Shown: positions 45,698 through 55,724, counted from the stretch's first letter. The stretch is 64,000 nucleotides of DNA from Alkalibacterium kapii (GCF_007988865.1 NZ_BJUY01000007.1:1-64000), one strand, 5' to 3'. A program made the numbers and translations. The notes: a model not told the origin generated them from the letters alone.

Positions 45698-47182
45698 CTA
45701 TCTTTTGCGTCTGACTTTTTTCTTCTTCTTTTTCTTCTTCTTGCCACCAGAACCAGCGTTTCCACCACCAAGGCCACCGAGCATATCACCCATGCCGCCC
45801 ATGCCTTTGCCCATCTTTCCGAGCTTGCCTTTGCCACCGCCTAATTTACCAAGCATTTTTTCCATGCCGCCCATTTTGCCGTTGGACATCTTGCCCATCA
45901 TTTCTTTGGACTGCTTGAACTGCTTGATCAAACGATTGACTTCTGCGATATCTCTAGCCGAACCTTTAGCTATACGGCGGCGACGTTTTTGAGATAAAAG
46001 ATCCGGATTTTCCCGCTCTTCATTCGTCATGGACATTACAATGGCTTTCATGTGAGCCATGTCTTTAGGATCCACTTCAAAGTTATCCATGCCAGGCAGA
46101 TTATTCATCCCCGGGATCATCTTGATAATATCTTCCAAAGGCCCCATATTCTGCATCTGATCCATCTGCTCGATAAAGTCATTGAAGTCATAACGGTTCT
46201 CACGCATTTTGGCTGCCATCTCTTCGGCACGTTCTTCATCGACTTCCTGCTGAGCTCGTTCGATCAGCGTCAGAATATCACCCATGCCAAGAATTCGATT
46301 GGCCATACGATCTGGATAGAAAGGCTCCAGTGCGTCTAGTTTCTCACCGGTACCCGTAAATTTTATTGGTTTGTTGGTAACGGAACGAATAGATAGCGCT
46401 GCACCACCACGTGTGTCACCGTCTAATTTTGTCAAGATGACACTTGTAATGCTTAAACGTTCGTTAAAGGAATCAGCCACATTGACAGCGTCCTGTCCGG
46501 TCATGGCATCGACAACCAAAAAGATCTCATTAGGGTTAACGGCTTTTTTGACATCTTCAAGTTCATCCATCAACGTTTCGTCGATATGCAAACGACCAGC
46601 CGTATCAATGATAACGACGTCGCGGTTTTCAGCAATTGCTTCTTCCAACCCTTTTTTTGCGATCTCAACAGGACTGACCTGATCTCCCATACTGAAAACA
46701 GGAATATCCAAGTCACGCCCCACGGTCTGCAGCTGGTCTATAGCCGCTGGACGGTAAATATCAGCTGCGACCATCATCGGTTTTTTCTTCTCATATTTCC
46801 TTAAATAGTTCGCTAGTTTCCCAGCAGTGGTCGTTTTACCGGCACCCTGGAGACCCGTCATCATATAAACAGTCGGGCCTTGTCCTGGTTCGGCAAAAAT
46901 GATTTTTTCCTGCTCGCCACCCATTAATTCAGTCAGTTCATCATTAACGATCTTAACGACTTGCTGTCCGCCATTGAGGCTGCCAAGTACTTCTTCACCA
47001 AGTGCTTTTTCGCGAACGGTTTTAACAAAATTTCTTACTACCTTATAGTTGACGTCGGCTTCCAGTAAAGCGAGCCTTACTTCTCGCATGACGTCTTTGA
47101 CATCTGCCTCAGTTACTTTCCCTTTTTTACGCAGTCCGGAAAAGGCATCCTGCAGACGTCCAGTTAATCCTTCAAAGGCCAT
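45698..47182 (-). CDS. ffh: signal recognition particle protein Ffh
   Basis: GTPase that binds signal peptides and 4.5S/6S RNA and brings ribosomes to the membrane with FtsY. The 494-aa protein has the N domain, the G domain with GLQGAGKTTTAGKLA, DTAGRL and TKLDGD, and the Met-rich M domain (MIPGMNNLPGM, KGSARDIAEVNRLIKQF). The end is a Gly/Met stretch and a tail of nine Lys plus VRRKR. Only 7 nt separate it from ylxM. Its usual neighbour rpsP is displaced. Confidence 0.97.
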   Translation of the reverse strand: MAFEGLTGRLQDAFSGLRKKGKVTEADVKDVMREVRLALLEADVNYKVVRNFVKTVREKALGEEVLGSLNGGQQVVKIVNDELTELMGGEQEKIIFAEPGQGPTVYMMTGLQGAGKTTTAGKLANYLRKYEKKKPMMVAADIYRPAAIDQLQTVGRDLDIPVFSMGDQVSPVEIAKKGLEEAIAENRDVVIIDTAGRLHIDETLMDELEDVKKAVNPNEIFLVVDAMTGQDAVNVADSFNERLSITSVILTKLDGDTRGGAALSIRSVTNKPIKFTGTGEKLDALEPFYPDRMANRILGMGDILTLIERAQQEVDEERAEEMAAKMRENRYDFNDFIEQMDQMQNMGPLEDIIKMIPGMNNLPGMDNFEVDPKDMAHMKAIVMSMTNEERENPDLLSQKRRRRIAKGSARDIAEVNRLIKQFKQSKEMMGKMSNGKMGGMEKMLGKLGGGKGKLGKMGKGMGGMGDMLGGLGGGNAGSGGKKKKKKKKKVRRKR

Positions 47183-47189
47183 TCTGGCT

Positions 47190-47537
47190 TCATTCCTCTC
47201 TCATGATCTCTTTACGAATCGCCTGAATATAATCAAGCAACTGAGTATCTTCTTCGTAGTTTTTTTTTACATAATGACTTAATTTTTGTAATACTTCTTG
47301 CTTTTTTAGAAAATCGGAAACCAGATGCAATTTGTCTTCGTAATTTTTTAGAATTGTTTCCGAACGTTTGATATTATCATAAACGGCTTGACGACTCACC
47401 GAAAAGGCATCAGCAATTTCTCCGAGCGAATAGTCATCACCATAGTAAAGCTGCATGTATTCCTGCTGCTTTTTTGTGAGGAGCGGTCGGTAAAAAGAAA
47501 ACAGCTGATTCATACGTAATGTTTTTTCCAGTTCCAT
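47190..47537 (-). CDS. ylxM: YlxM, SRP-associated helix-turn-helix protein
   Basis: A 115-aa protein with a sigma-type helix-turn-helix ([24 protein letters not shown], then [16 protein letters not shown]). YlxM homologues modulate SRP assembly and GTP hydrolysis in streptococci. The gene is located between ftsY and ffh and is almost joined to ffh, the standard arrangement. Confidence 0.93.
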   Translation of the reverse strand: MELEKTLRMNQLFSFYRPLLTKKQQEYMQLYYGDDYSLGEIADAFSVSRQAVYDNIKRSETILKNYEDKLHLVSDFLKKQEVLQKLSHYVKKNYEEDTQLLDYIQAIRKEIMREE

Positions 47538-47579
47538 TGGGTCGGCTCCTTTATCCTTTGAACGCTCTACAAAGCGCTT

Positions 47580-48701
47580 TTAGGCCGTTTGTTCGATCAA
47601 TTCCTTGAATAATCCATAAGCAAACTTCTCTGTATCGAATGGATGAAGGTCATTCATTGTTTCACCTAAACCCACGAATTTCACTGGGATACCCAGTTCC
47701 TTACCAATCGCCAGCACGATCCCACCTTTAGCCGTCCCATCCATTTTCGTCAAGACGATTCCGGTGACATCTGTGGTTTCTTTAAATATCTTGGCTTGGT
47801 TCAAGGCATTCTGTCCGGTCGTTGCATCCAGGACCAATAGCGTTTCGTGCGGAGCATCCGGGATTTCTCTTGAAATGACCCGTTTCATTTTTTCCAGTTC
47901 GTTCATCAAGTTTTTCTTGTTTTGTAGACGTCCGGCAGTATCGATGAGTAATAAATCGGCACCACTGTTTCTGGCCGTTTCGATCCCATCATACACAACA
48001 GCCGCAGGGTCTCCGCCTTGTTTGGTTGACACGACTTCTGCTCCCACGCGGTCTCCCCAGACATGTAACTGTTCGATCGCACCGGCTCGGAAGGTATCTC
48101 CGGCAGCCATAACGACTTTCTGACCTTTTTCGATATATTCATGAGCCATTTTAGCGATGGTGGTTGTTTTCCCCACACCATTGACGCCGACAAATAATAC
48201 AACAGTCAAGCCGTCTTTGTTTTCATTAAAGTAATGGTGATCCGGATTCGTTTCGCCGTACATATCGACCATTGTTGATACAATCACACGTTCCGCATCT
48301 TTCATGCTCTTGACGTTCTGGACTTTAGATTCGTAACGCAAAGTGTCCGCAATATGCATCGTTGCTTCGAATCCGACGTCTGATTCGATGAGCAGATCCT
48401 CAAGTTCTTCAAAGAACTCCTCATCTTCATAACGGAAATTGGCTAATAATTCATTTAGTCGACGAGTAAAACTCACTCGCGATTTCTTTAAGCCTTTTTC
48501 ATAGTGTTCGGTCTCTTTTTTATCATTTTTTGGTTCCAAAGTCGTGTTTTCAGCTGTAGATTTTTCGCTTATTTCTGTGACTTTTTCAACTTGTTCCTCT
48601 TTAGAAGCGGGTGCTGCTCCACTTAGCTTCTCGTCTCTTACTGTGTCCTTTTGCTTGTCTGAACCGGTAAAAGCTGATTTGATTTTATCAAATAATCCCA
48701 T
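47580..48701 (-). CDS. ftsY: signal recognition particle receptor FtsY
   Basis: Membrane-associated GTPase receptor of the SRP. The 373-aa protein has a short acidic/lysine-rich A domain (about residues 10-75), the N domain, and the G domain with GVNGVGKTTTIAKMA, AAGDTFRAGAIEQL, DTAGRLQNK and TKMDGTAKGG. Lies between the HAD phosphatase gene and ylxM; all are on the minus strand. Confidence 0.97.
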   Translation of the reverse strand: MGLFDKIKSAFTGSDKQKDTVRDEKLSGAAPASKEEQVEKVTEISEKSTAENTTLEPKNDKKETEHYEKGLKKSRVSFTRRLNELLANFRYEDEEFFEELEDLLIESDVGFEATMHIADTLRYESKVQNVKSMKDAERVIVSTMVDMYGETNPDHHYFNENKDGLTVVLFVGVNGVGKTTTIAKMAHEYIEKGQKVVMAAGDTFRAGAIEQLHVWGDRVGAEVVSTKQGGDPAAVVYDGIETARNSGADLLLIDTAGRLQNKKNLMNELEKMKRVISREIPDAPHETLLVLDATTGQNALNQAKIFKETTDVTGIVLTKMDGTAKGGIVLAIGKELGIPVKFVGLGETMNDLHPFDTEKFAYGLFKELIEQTA

Positions 48702-48757
48702 AATGTCTCACTCTTTCTATGCTCTGTTTGTTTTAATAGCGTTGTGTCTTAATAGAA

Positions 48758-49570
48758 TCAGTTTAACACATATTTTTCAATAGCATAAGCCACACCATGC
48801 GCATCATTTGTTTTGGTGATGATTTGAGCAGCATCTTTAACAATCGGCACAGCATTCTCCATTGCCACCCCTGTACCGGCACGCTGCACCATAGCCAAGT
48901 CATTTTCCTGGTCACCGATCGCCATCATATCATCCACACTGATGTCCAAAATCTCAGAAAGAAGCTCAAGCCCCTTGCCTTTATCGATCGACTTAGGCAT
49001 GAATTCAAGTAAATTGGGACGTGATTTAATCAAATTATAGCGTTCTCGGTAGATGTTTGGGATTTCTTTGATTTTTTCATCCAGTTCTTCCTGATCCCAG
49101 CAGTAAACAATTTTATTGATCGGGAATTCTTCCGGTAAATCCGTCATATCGATCGGTTCAAATGGTAAAGCATGCATCACTTCTGGATAGCGGGACGGTT
49201 TGCCTTTAGGGTAAGGCGGTTCGTAGACCGTATTCAAATCGATAAAGTTACATGGAAGGCCCAGATCCTGACTCAGTTTATAAATATCTATGGATTCATC
49301 TTTCTGGAAAACGATTTGATTCAGCGTTTCACCACTTTGCGTCCACTGCACCAATCCGCCATTATAGGTTAAGGCAATATCTCCTGCATCAGTTAAGTTG
49401 CACGCCTCTAGAATATGCAGCATCGCTTTCAAAGGACGGCCGGTAACGAGAACGACCTTGACGCCCTGTTCCTTCGCTTTCCTGATCGCTTCCTTGTTTT
49501 CAAAAGACACCTCGTGATTCGAGTTAAGTAAAGTACCATCTAAGTCGATGGCAACGAGTTTAATAGACAT
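48758..49570 (-). CDS. Cof-type HAD phosphatase
   Basis: A 270-aa haloacid dehalogenase-type sugar-phosphate or nucleotide phosphatase (YidA-like). It shows VAIDLDGTLLNS (nucleophile Asp), VVLVTGRPLKAM, a type IIB cap in the middle, KGKGLELL, and MAIGDQENDLAMVQRAGTGVAM. Substrates of Cof-type enzymes are hard to predict. It lies between smc and ftsY, as in many Lactobacillales, and is probably part of the rnc-smc-ftsY transcript. Confidence 0.92.
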   Translation of the reverse strand: MSIKLVAIDLDGTLLNSNHEVSFENKEAIRKAKEQGVKVVLVTGRPLKAMLHILEACNLTDAGDIALTYNGGLVQWTQSGETLNQIVFQKDESIDIYKLSQDLGLPCNFIDLNTVYEPPYPKGKPSRYPEVMHALPFEPIDMTDLPEEFPINKIVYCWDQEELDEKIKEIPNIYRERYNLIKSRPNLLEFMPKSIDKGKGLELLSEILDISVDDMMAIGDQENDLAMVQRAGTGVAMENAVPIVKDAAQIITKTNDAHGVAYAIEKYVLN

Positions 49571-49591
49571 ATTTTCCTCCGTAAAAAGTTA

Positions 49592-52500
49592 TTAGGTAAC
49601 TGTTTCTATGGCATCCTTGAGATGGACAGAGACAAGTTGTGATACCCCTTTTTCGTGCATAGTCACCCCGTAAAGTGAATCTGCTTCTTCCATCGTTCCC
49701 TTGCGGTGGGTAATAACGATAAACTGTGTATCTGATGCAAATTCATGAAGATAACGACCAAACCGGGTCACATTAGCTTCGTCCAAGGCTGCTTCCGCTT
49801 CATCTAAAATACAGAAAGGGATCGGCTTTACTTGGATAATAGCAAAAAGTAAAGACAGAGCAGTCAATGCGCGTTCGCCTCCGGATAACAGACTCAAAGA
49901 CTGCAGACGCTTTCCTGGTGGCTGTGCAATGATCTCGATCCCTGAGTGAAGTAAATCATCCGGGTCAGTCAGACGCAGTTCCGCTTTACCGCCTCCGAAC
50001 ATGCGTGGAAAGACGAGCGCAAACTGTTCTTTCACTTGGCTGAAAGTTTCAAAAAAGCGTCGCTTGACTTCCTTATCCATCTGATCCATTGTGTCATACA
50101 ATTTTTCTTTAGCTTCAAGTAAATCAGTCTGCTGGGCAGCCAGGAAATCATGACGTTCTGAAACACGTTCGTACTCCTCGATCGCCCCAATATTGACTGG
50201 ACCCAACTCTTCGATACCCCGCTTCAACAGTTTCACCCGTTTTTTTGTATCTCCCGGGTCGATGTTTTCCGGCTGGTTCGCTTTGGCTTCCTCATAACTA
50301 ACAGCATACTCTTCTGACAAATATTCCAAAAGGTGATCCATCGAGACATCTGAACGGGATAAAGCGATATCCAGCTTATTTTTTTGATCAGTCAGTTCAG
50401 ACTTGCGCTGAATTGCGTACGTTACGGATTCATCAAGGCTGCGGACCCGCTCATCCAATGCGCTGTGTTTCGTTTTCAATGCATTTTCCTGTACTTTCAA
50501 CTGTTCTGATTCCAACTTCAACAATTCAAGTTTTTCATGTAGATCTTCTTTTGATTCCAGCTGGCCGCCCTCTTGTAACTGGGTCAGTTCTGCTTTTATA
50601 TTAGAAAGAGATACTTTAGCCTCTTTGATTTGTGACTTGATCCCTTCAACTTTTGACCGCGTTGAGGCAAGGGTTTCACGTTCTTTGTTCCACTGCTCAC
50701 TCACCACATCGCGTTCACGTTCCAGACGTTCTTTTTGAACCTGTTTATCCTCTTTTTCATTCGTCAGCTGATCCAGCTCGTGTTTCAGTCTTTCAAGCTC
50801 AGTTTCTGAAAGCTTACGATTTTCTTTCACATCTTTCAGATTAGCCGTAACCTCTGTCTCTTCTCTCTCTGCTTCTTCCAATTCAAACTGCAGACCCTTG
50901 GCTTCGCGTTCTAAACGACGGAGAGTTTCGGTCAGCCCATCAACGATTTGTTCCAATTGCCGTTCGGCCAGGCGCTTTTCTTCACCGGCTGTACGCAATT
51001 TTTCCAGCTCTCGACTAATTCCGTCGATTTTATTCTGAAGTGTCTGCATTTCTTTTTCACGCAGGGAATATCTTTGTTCCAGCTCATCGATTTCAATGCG
51101 CAGTACCTTCTGCTCTTTTTTCTGAGAGAAAAGATGAGCGTTGGAGGAACGCTTGCCTCCACCACCAGTCATTGAACCCCCGGCGTTCATCACGTCGCCA
51201 TCGAGACTAACGATCCGAACAGTATAGCTTAAGGCCTTGGCAATCGCATTTGCTGACTGAAGATCACGCGCAACGATCGTCTGTCCAAGAAGGTTTTCCA
51301 TTACATTTTTAACTTTGTCATCATAATGAATCAGCTCACTGGCTACACCAATAAACCCATCCATTGCTTTTACATTCTGCAGTTTCCCCGGTGAAATGAA
51401 ACGTTTTTTGATTGTCGTCAAAGGGAGGAAGGTTGCCCGTCCAGCTTTTTTGTTTTTCAGATATGCAATAGCTGACCGTCCGGCCTTTTCATCTTCCACG
51501 ATCACAAACTGACTGGCTGCGCCTAAGACCACATCGATGGCTTCAGTCACTTCAGACGGCACATCCATCATGTCAGCAACCGTTCCAACGATGCCCTCTT
51601 GTTTATCCTTACTTCGCATGATAGCTTTGACACCGGCAAAGTACCCGGCGTAATTTTCCTGCATTTCTTTAAGCGAGGACTGTTTCGCTTGAGCGCGCTG
51701 CAAGTCGTGATTCAATTGGTTCAGCCGCCCTGTTTTTTCCTTATATAACTCCTGTGTCTGTTCCAAAACGTCTTTCTTTGATGTGTATGTTTTTAAAAGA
51801 TCATCTATCTCGGATTTAATTTCAGTCAGAGCCTTATCGTTTTCTTGATGCTCCACTCGTTTTTCGTCAAGATTTTGATCCACCTTGTCCAGTGCTTTAC
51901 GGTACTTTTTCGTATTGATTTGTGCTTGCTGGTGTTCACGTTCCAGGTACATCTCTTCATTTTTCAAAGAGGTTTTCAGCTGCATCGCATCCATGTATTC
52001 GCTGCGGAGCCCTTCGATGGCCTCATCCTTGTTACCCATCAAACGTTCCAGTTGGCTGGTGAATCTGTCTCTTTCTTTTTTCAGTTTTTCAGCCTGGGCC
52101 GACTGTTTTTCATAGGCTACTTTAAGCGTGTCATAGTCATCATTCAAAGTAGCGAGACGGATCTGCTCTTTTTTCAAGCTGTTCTCTTTTTCGGATAAGA
52201 AAGCATCCTGGTGACGCTCCTTTTCTTCAACCAGACGCAATTGAGCTTCTGTGCGCTCAGTTTGCTGAACAGAGGTGAGCATTTTTTCTTGAATCGCTTC
52301 CCGTTTCTCCTCGATGACATCCAGTTCAGAACGTTTCTTTTTTAATTCGCCGGATTCTTGCCCGATTCTGACTTCAAGTTCCTTAAGGTCATGATCAAGG
52401 CGATTGATTTTACCTTTATTTTCTTTTTGTTCCAGAACGTACTGATCGATTTTAAGTACCGATAAGGCAATGTCCAGATCCGTCAGTTCTTCTTTTTGAG

Positions 52501-53149
52501 AAAGGTAAGACTGAGCGATATCTTTCTGTTTTTTTAAAGGTTCCAGTTGATCCTTTAATTCATAAAGGATGTCTTGTACGCGGTCCAAATTGTCCTGCGT
52601 TTCAAACAGTTTACGTTCGGCTTTTTCTTTTTCGATCTTGTATTTAAAAACACCCGCTGCCTCTTCAAATATCGCACGACGGTCTTCTGCCTTGCTGTTG
52701 AAAATGGCTTCCACCTGACCTTGACTAATGATCGAAAACGATTCTTTACCAAGTCCAGAATCCATGAACAGATCAATGATATCTTTAAGACGACAGCTTT
52801 CTTTATTGATAAAGTAATCACTGTCACCATTTCGATTGATTCGCCGACCTATACTTACTTCTTCAAAATCTATCGGCAGAAAGTTATCGGAATTATCAAG
52901 AATAAGGGTCACTTGGGCGATATTGATGGCCTTTCGTGAGTCGGTCCCTGAAAAAATGACGTCGTGCATCCGGCCGCCGCGAAGCGTCTTAGCCGATTGT
53001 TCCCCCATGACCCATCTGATTGCTTCTATAATATTGGATTTCCCGCTGCCATTAGGCCCAACGACTGCCGTTATCCCATCAGTGAAATCAATAACGGTTT
53101 TATCAGCAAAAGATTTAAACCCTTTAATTTCTAATCGTTTTAATTGCAC
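49592..53149 (-). CDS. smc: chromosome segregation protein SMC
   Basis: ATPase that compacts and resolves chromosomes with ScpA/ScpB. The 1185-aa protein has Walker A GPNGSGKSN (about residue 32), a long coiled coil, the hinge around residues 500-670 (GIVGTVADMMDVPSE to SMTGGGGKR), a second coiled coil, and the C-terminal signature LSGGERALTALSLLFAI with Walker B FCILDEAEAALDE. The start is GTG, with GAGGAG upstream. It follows rnc by 54 nt. Confidence 0.97.
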   Translation of the reverse strand: MQLKRLEIKGFKSFADKTVIDFTDGITAVVGPNGSGKSNIIEAIRWVMGEQSAKTLRGGRMHDVIFSGTDSRKAINIAQVTLILDNSDNFLPIDFEEVSIGRRINRNGDSDYFINKESCRLKDIIDLFMDSGLGKESFSIISQGQVEAIFNSKAEDRRAIFEEAAGVFKYKIEKEKAERKLFETQDNLDRVQDILYELKDQLEPLKKQKDIAQSYLSQKEELTDLDIALSVLKIDQYVLEQKENKGKINRLDHDLKELEVRIGQESGELKKKRSELDVIEEKREAIQEKMLTSVQQTERTEAQLRLVEEKERHQDAFLSEKENSLKKEQIRLATLNDDYDTLKVAYEKQSAQAEKLKKERDRFTSQLERLMGNKDEAIEGLRSEYMDAMQLKTSLKNEEMYLEREHQQAQINTKKYRKALDKVDQNLDEKRVEHQENDKALTEIKSEIDDLLKTYTSKKDVLEQTQELYKEKTGRLNQLNHDLQRAQAKQSSLKEMQENYAGYFAGVKAIMRSKDKQEGIVGTVADMMDVPSEVTEAIDVVLGAASQFVIVEDEKAGRSAIAYLKNKKAGRATFLPLTTIKKRFISPGKLQNVKAMDGFIGVASELIHYDDKVKNVMENLLGQTIVARDLQSANAIAKALSYTVRIVSLDGDVMNAGGSMTGGGGKRSSNAHLFSQKKEQKVLRIEIDELEQRYSLREKEMQTLQNKIDGISRELEKLRTAGEEKRLAERQLEQIVDGLTETLRRLEREAKGLQFELEEAEREETEVTANLKDVKENRKLSETELERLKHELDQLTNEKEDKQVQKERLERERDVVSEQWNKERETLASTRSKVEGIKSQIKEAKVSLSNIKAELTQLQEGGQLESKEDLHEKLELLKLESEQLKVQENALKTKHSALDERVRSLDESVTYAIQRKSELTDQKNKLDIALSRSDVSMDHLLEYLSEEYAVSYEEAKANQPENIDPGDTKKRVKLLKRGIEELGPVNIGAIEEYERVSERHDFLAAQQTDLLEAKEKLYDTMDQMDKEVKRRFFETFSQVKEQFALVFPRMFGGGKAELRLTDPDDLLHSGIEIIAQPPGKRLQSLSLLSGGERALTALSLLFAIIQVKPIPFCILDEAEAALDEANVTRFGRYLHEFASDTQFIVITHRKGTMEEADSLYGVTMHEKGVSQLVSVHLKDAIETVT

Positions 53150-53203
53150 GTAAAAAGTCTCTCCTCTCCCGCAAATAAAAAAGTACTGGCCTGCATTCAG
53201 ACG

Positions 53204-53908
53204 TCAGCTTCGTTCCGTTTTTTCCAGTGTATCAAGGGCATGTTTAGCCGCCAGCTGTTCCGCAGCTTTTTTTGAACGACCGATGCCTCGACCGAATGAA
53301 TCTCCTTCAACAAATACATCTACCACAAACTCACGCTGATGATCGGGCCCGCGCTTATCAACGACCTTGTACTGGATCGTCACGACACCATTTTGCTGAA
53401 GTAGTTCCTGAAGCGCTGTTTTATGATCCATCCCATGAGAGAAAGCACCGGAGTCAATTTTTGGAAATAATATCTGTTTCAATATATTTAGAACGGTATC
53501 CATTCCCTGATCCACAAATACAGAACCGATAAAGGCTTCAAACACATCACATAAAAGTGACGGACGGTTTCTACCGTTCATTTGTTCTTCCCCTTTGCCT
53601 AGTCGCAAATAGTTATGAAGGTTATACTCTTTGGCAAGTTGAGCCAGACTTTCAGCACGCACAATCGATGCACGTTTTCTAGTCAGTTGTCCTTCAGGCT
53701 GGTCAGGATATTTGTGATAAAGGTAATCAGAGACAGTCAGTTCCAACACAGCATCGCCGAGAAATTCAAGGCGTTCCAAATTATTGAGCTGTTGTTCGCG
53801 ATGATCATTCGCATAGGATGAATGGGTAAACGCTTCGACTAGTATCGACTCGTCATTAAACGTTACACCAAAGGTTTTTTCTATATGGTTCACTAACTTT
53901 TTTGTCAT
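53204..53908 (-). CDS. rnc: ribonuclease III
   Basis: Cleaves double-stranded RNA in rRNA and mRNA processing. The 234-aa protein has the nuclease signature ERLEFLGDAVLEL and FEAFIGSVFVD with the metal-binding acids, then a double-stranded RNA-binding domain (HKTALQELLQQNG to RSKKAAEQLAAKHAL). AGGAGGG precedes the ATG. It appears to open the rnc-smc-HAD-ftsY-ylxM-ffh operon; acpP, often upstream, is absent here, replaced by a divergent gene. Confidence 0.96.
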   Translation of the reverse strand: MTKKLVNHIEKTFGVTFNDESILVEAFTHSSYANDHREQQLNNLERLEFLGDAVLELTVSDYLYHKYPDQPEGQLTRKRASIVRAESLAQLAKEYNLHNYLRLGKGEEQMNGRNRPSLLCDVFEAFIGSVFVDQGMDTVLNILKQILFPKIDSGAFSHGMDHKTALQELLQQNGVVTIQYKVVDKRGPDHQREFVVDVFVEGDSFGRGIGRSKKAAEQLAAKHALDTLEKTERS

Positions 53909-54097
53909 TTCATTTTCCCTCCTTTAAAAAAAATAGCATTCCCTGATAATTATACTTGATTTCAAAGGAAAAATAAACAAGGCAACACAATGAATATGTA
54001 TCTTGTAAGTCTTATTGCTTCATATAATTCCTTTTATATTTTAAAATTAAAACGTAGGATTATTCCAAAGTAAAAAATACTAAAGGAGTGTTTAGTT

Positions 54098-54562
54098 TTG
54101 AAAAAAGCAGACATTTATGATTTGATCAGAAATTACGATATCGGTATGATGACCAATATTAATGAACAAGGCAAGCTCGTAAGCCACCCGATGACCCGTC
54201 AGGGAGACATCAAAGACGATGTACTCTGGTTCTTTTCAAGAAGGAATGCCGAAAAAATCGAGGAATTGAAAAAGAATGATGTAGTTAATGTGTCATTTAC
54301 GGGTGATGAGTACCTCTCTGTTAGCGGAAACGTCTCTGTGGTTAATGATGCAGAAAAGAAAAAAGAATTATGGTCAAAACCACTGGAAGCATTTTTCGAA
54401 AGCGAACCGGAAGATGACCAGATCATCCTCTTAAAAGTTGACATGGATAGTATCGAGTACTGGACTTCCGATAACATATTTACCAATACCTTTGAATTTA
54501 CCAAAGCCATGACGACCGATAAAAAAGCTGATCTTGGAGAAAATGATGCCTTAGATGTTTAA
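54098..54562 (+). CDS. pyridoxamine 5'-phosphate oxidase-like general stress protein
   Basis: A 154-aa split-barrel flavin-binding protein like general stress protein 26. The core IGMMTNINEQGKLVSHPMTRQGD, WFFSRRNAEKIEELKKNDVVNVSFTGDEYLSVSG and the YWTSDN end are typical. It may bind FMN or F420-like cofactors; the reaction is unknown. The start is TTG at 54098, with AAAGGAGTG 7 nt before. It is divergent from rnc, and a strong terminator follows. Confidence 0.8.
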   Translation: MKKADIYDLIRNYDIGMMTNINEQGKLVSHPMTRQGDIKDDVLWFFSRRNAEKIEELKKNDVVNVSFTGDEYLSVSGNVSVVNDAEKKKELWSKPLEAFFESEPEDDQIILLKVDMDSIEYWTSDNIFTNTFEFTKAMTTDKKADLGENDALDV

Positions 54563-54587
54563 GTACATTTAAATCAATATGCTGAAC

Positions 54588-54631
54588 ATGCCCAGAGCAG
54601 GAAGTGCCTGACTTCCTGCTCTGGGCTTTTG
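54588..54631 (+). terminator. terminator of the stress-protein gene
   Basis: GCCCAGAGCAGGAAGT pairs perfectly with ACTTCCTGCTCTGGGC around GCCTG, followed by TTTT. Confidence 0.95.
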
Positions 54632-54774
54632 CTGTCATATTTTCTTCTTTATGTAGGTGGTCAGCAGTATAAATATGAACAAATTCAGTCAATAATGTCA
54701 CATGATCGGTTACTTACTACACAAGTAATGTGGTATCATAAACAAAGGAATAATAAAAACAAGGAGGTACAGTA

Positions 54775-54999
54775 ATGGGATTAAACGATGTAAAAAGCAA
54801 CTTTCAAGCCATTAAAGCCTCTCCAGTCATCGCCTTTCCGAAAAAAGTCGATCTGCTTATCACTCAACTCGAAACGCTCGATGTTCTCTATCTCAGTGAC
54901 TCAGCAGATGTCACAAAAAGCGAACGTCACGAAGCACAAGTATTATACACTGAAATAGAGAATTATATAAACACTGACAATTTAGTCTTGTGCTTATAA
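54775..54999 (+). CDS. small protein of unknown function
   Basis: A 74-aa soluble protein, mostly helical, with no recognised family. AAGGAGG lies 7 nt before the ATG and a terminator follows the stop, so it is probably a true single gene. It stands between a stress-protein gene and a 660-base non-coding gap. Confidence 0.55.
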   Translation: MGLNDVKSNFQAIKASPVIAFPKKVDLLITQLETLDVLYLSDSADVTKSERHEAQVLYTEIENYINTDNLVLCL

Positions 55000-55017
55000 T
55001 TGCTCGATATACTTATT

Positions 55018-55060
55018 TTAAAGCGGTCCGCAAAATCTTTTGCGTGACTGCTTTTTTTGT
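55018..55060 (+). terminator. terminator of the small gene at 54775
   Basis: AAAGCGGTCCGCAAAA pairs with TTTTGCGTGACTGCTTT with one or two mismatches, then seven T. Confidence 0.9.
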
Positions 55061-55724
55061 TTTAAAAACTTTTAGGATCTTCTTATTTTCTCTTCCACAT
55101 GCGTTACTTCATACTAAAGGATAACATAATGTCAAACGAGGTTACATGTGGTTCATCTGTTTGTAAAACAGTTTTTTTACGGATAGCTGTTGCAAGTGTT
55201 ATGCACCCGAGTAATTAAGTTTAAACATTAAACACCCCGTCCGCTTTGGAAACAAACGGATGGAGTTCATTGATTTCGTTTAGTCTGTAAAGAAAAAACT
55301 AACCTTGGTCAGTTTCATCATAATTGAATGATTAAAAAGGAACATACGCGCTTTATAGCTCGTATGAACTCTATAACTTCTATTGAATTAAATTTTCAAG
55401 TATTTATATCTACAGTTCAGACTTATTTAGTAATGGATGGGCTAAAAAACATTTATCCATCGAACTGAGCTGTATTTTCCGATGAGCAGGCAATAAAAGT
55501 GTGATATTCTATCATCTCAAAAAAGCGACTAATCTGAGTTGACGTTACTTACGCTTTTAGTTACCGCTCAACATCAACTTTCCTTTCAGTTGGAACCAAA
55601 CAGCTCTTGTATAGGCATTTCAATTCTTCTATTCATCTGAGTGGTCAAAACGGAACTGATATAGTGACCACTCAGAGGACAGAGAATACGTTTAGTTAAA
55701 CTCAAATCAATACCAGCCATAAGT
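55061..55724. other. non-coding gap with weak 52-bp repeat units (array F)
   Basis: About 660 bases without a supported gene. It holds a short hairpin (CCGTCCG/CGGATGG near 55237-55263) and, at its end, GAGC at 55484 and GAGT at 55536, 52 bp apart. The second closes with GCTC exactly at 55566-55569, giving the 34-nt element of the other arrays; the first closes one base late with TCTC. Confidence 0.6.

Noticed and set aside
45592-45837. N-terminal extension of the small membrane protein to 148 aa
   Set aside because: The extension is antisense-like or out-of-frame reading of the ffh C-terminus and terminator; a TTG start with a good ribosome binding site lies at 45591.
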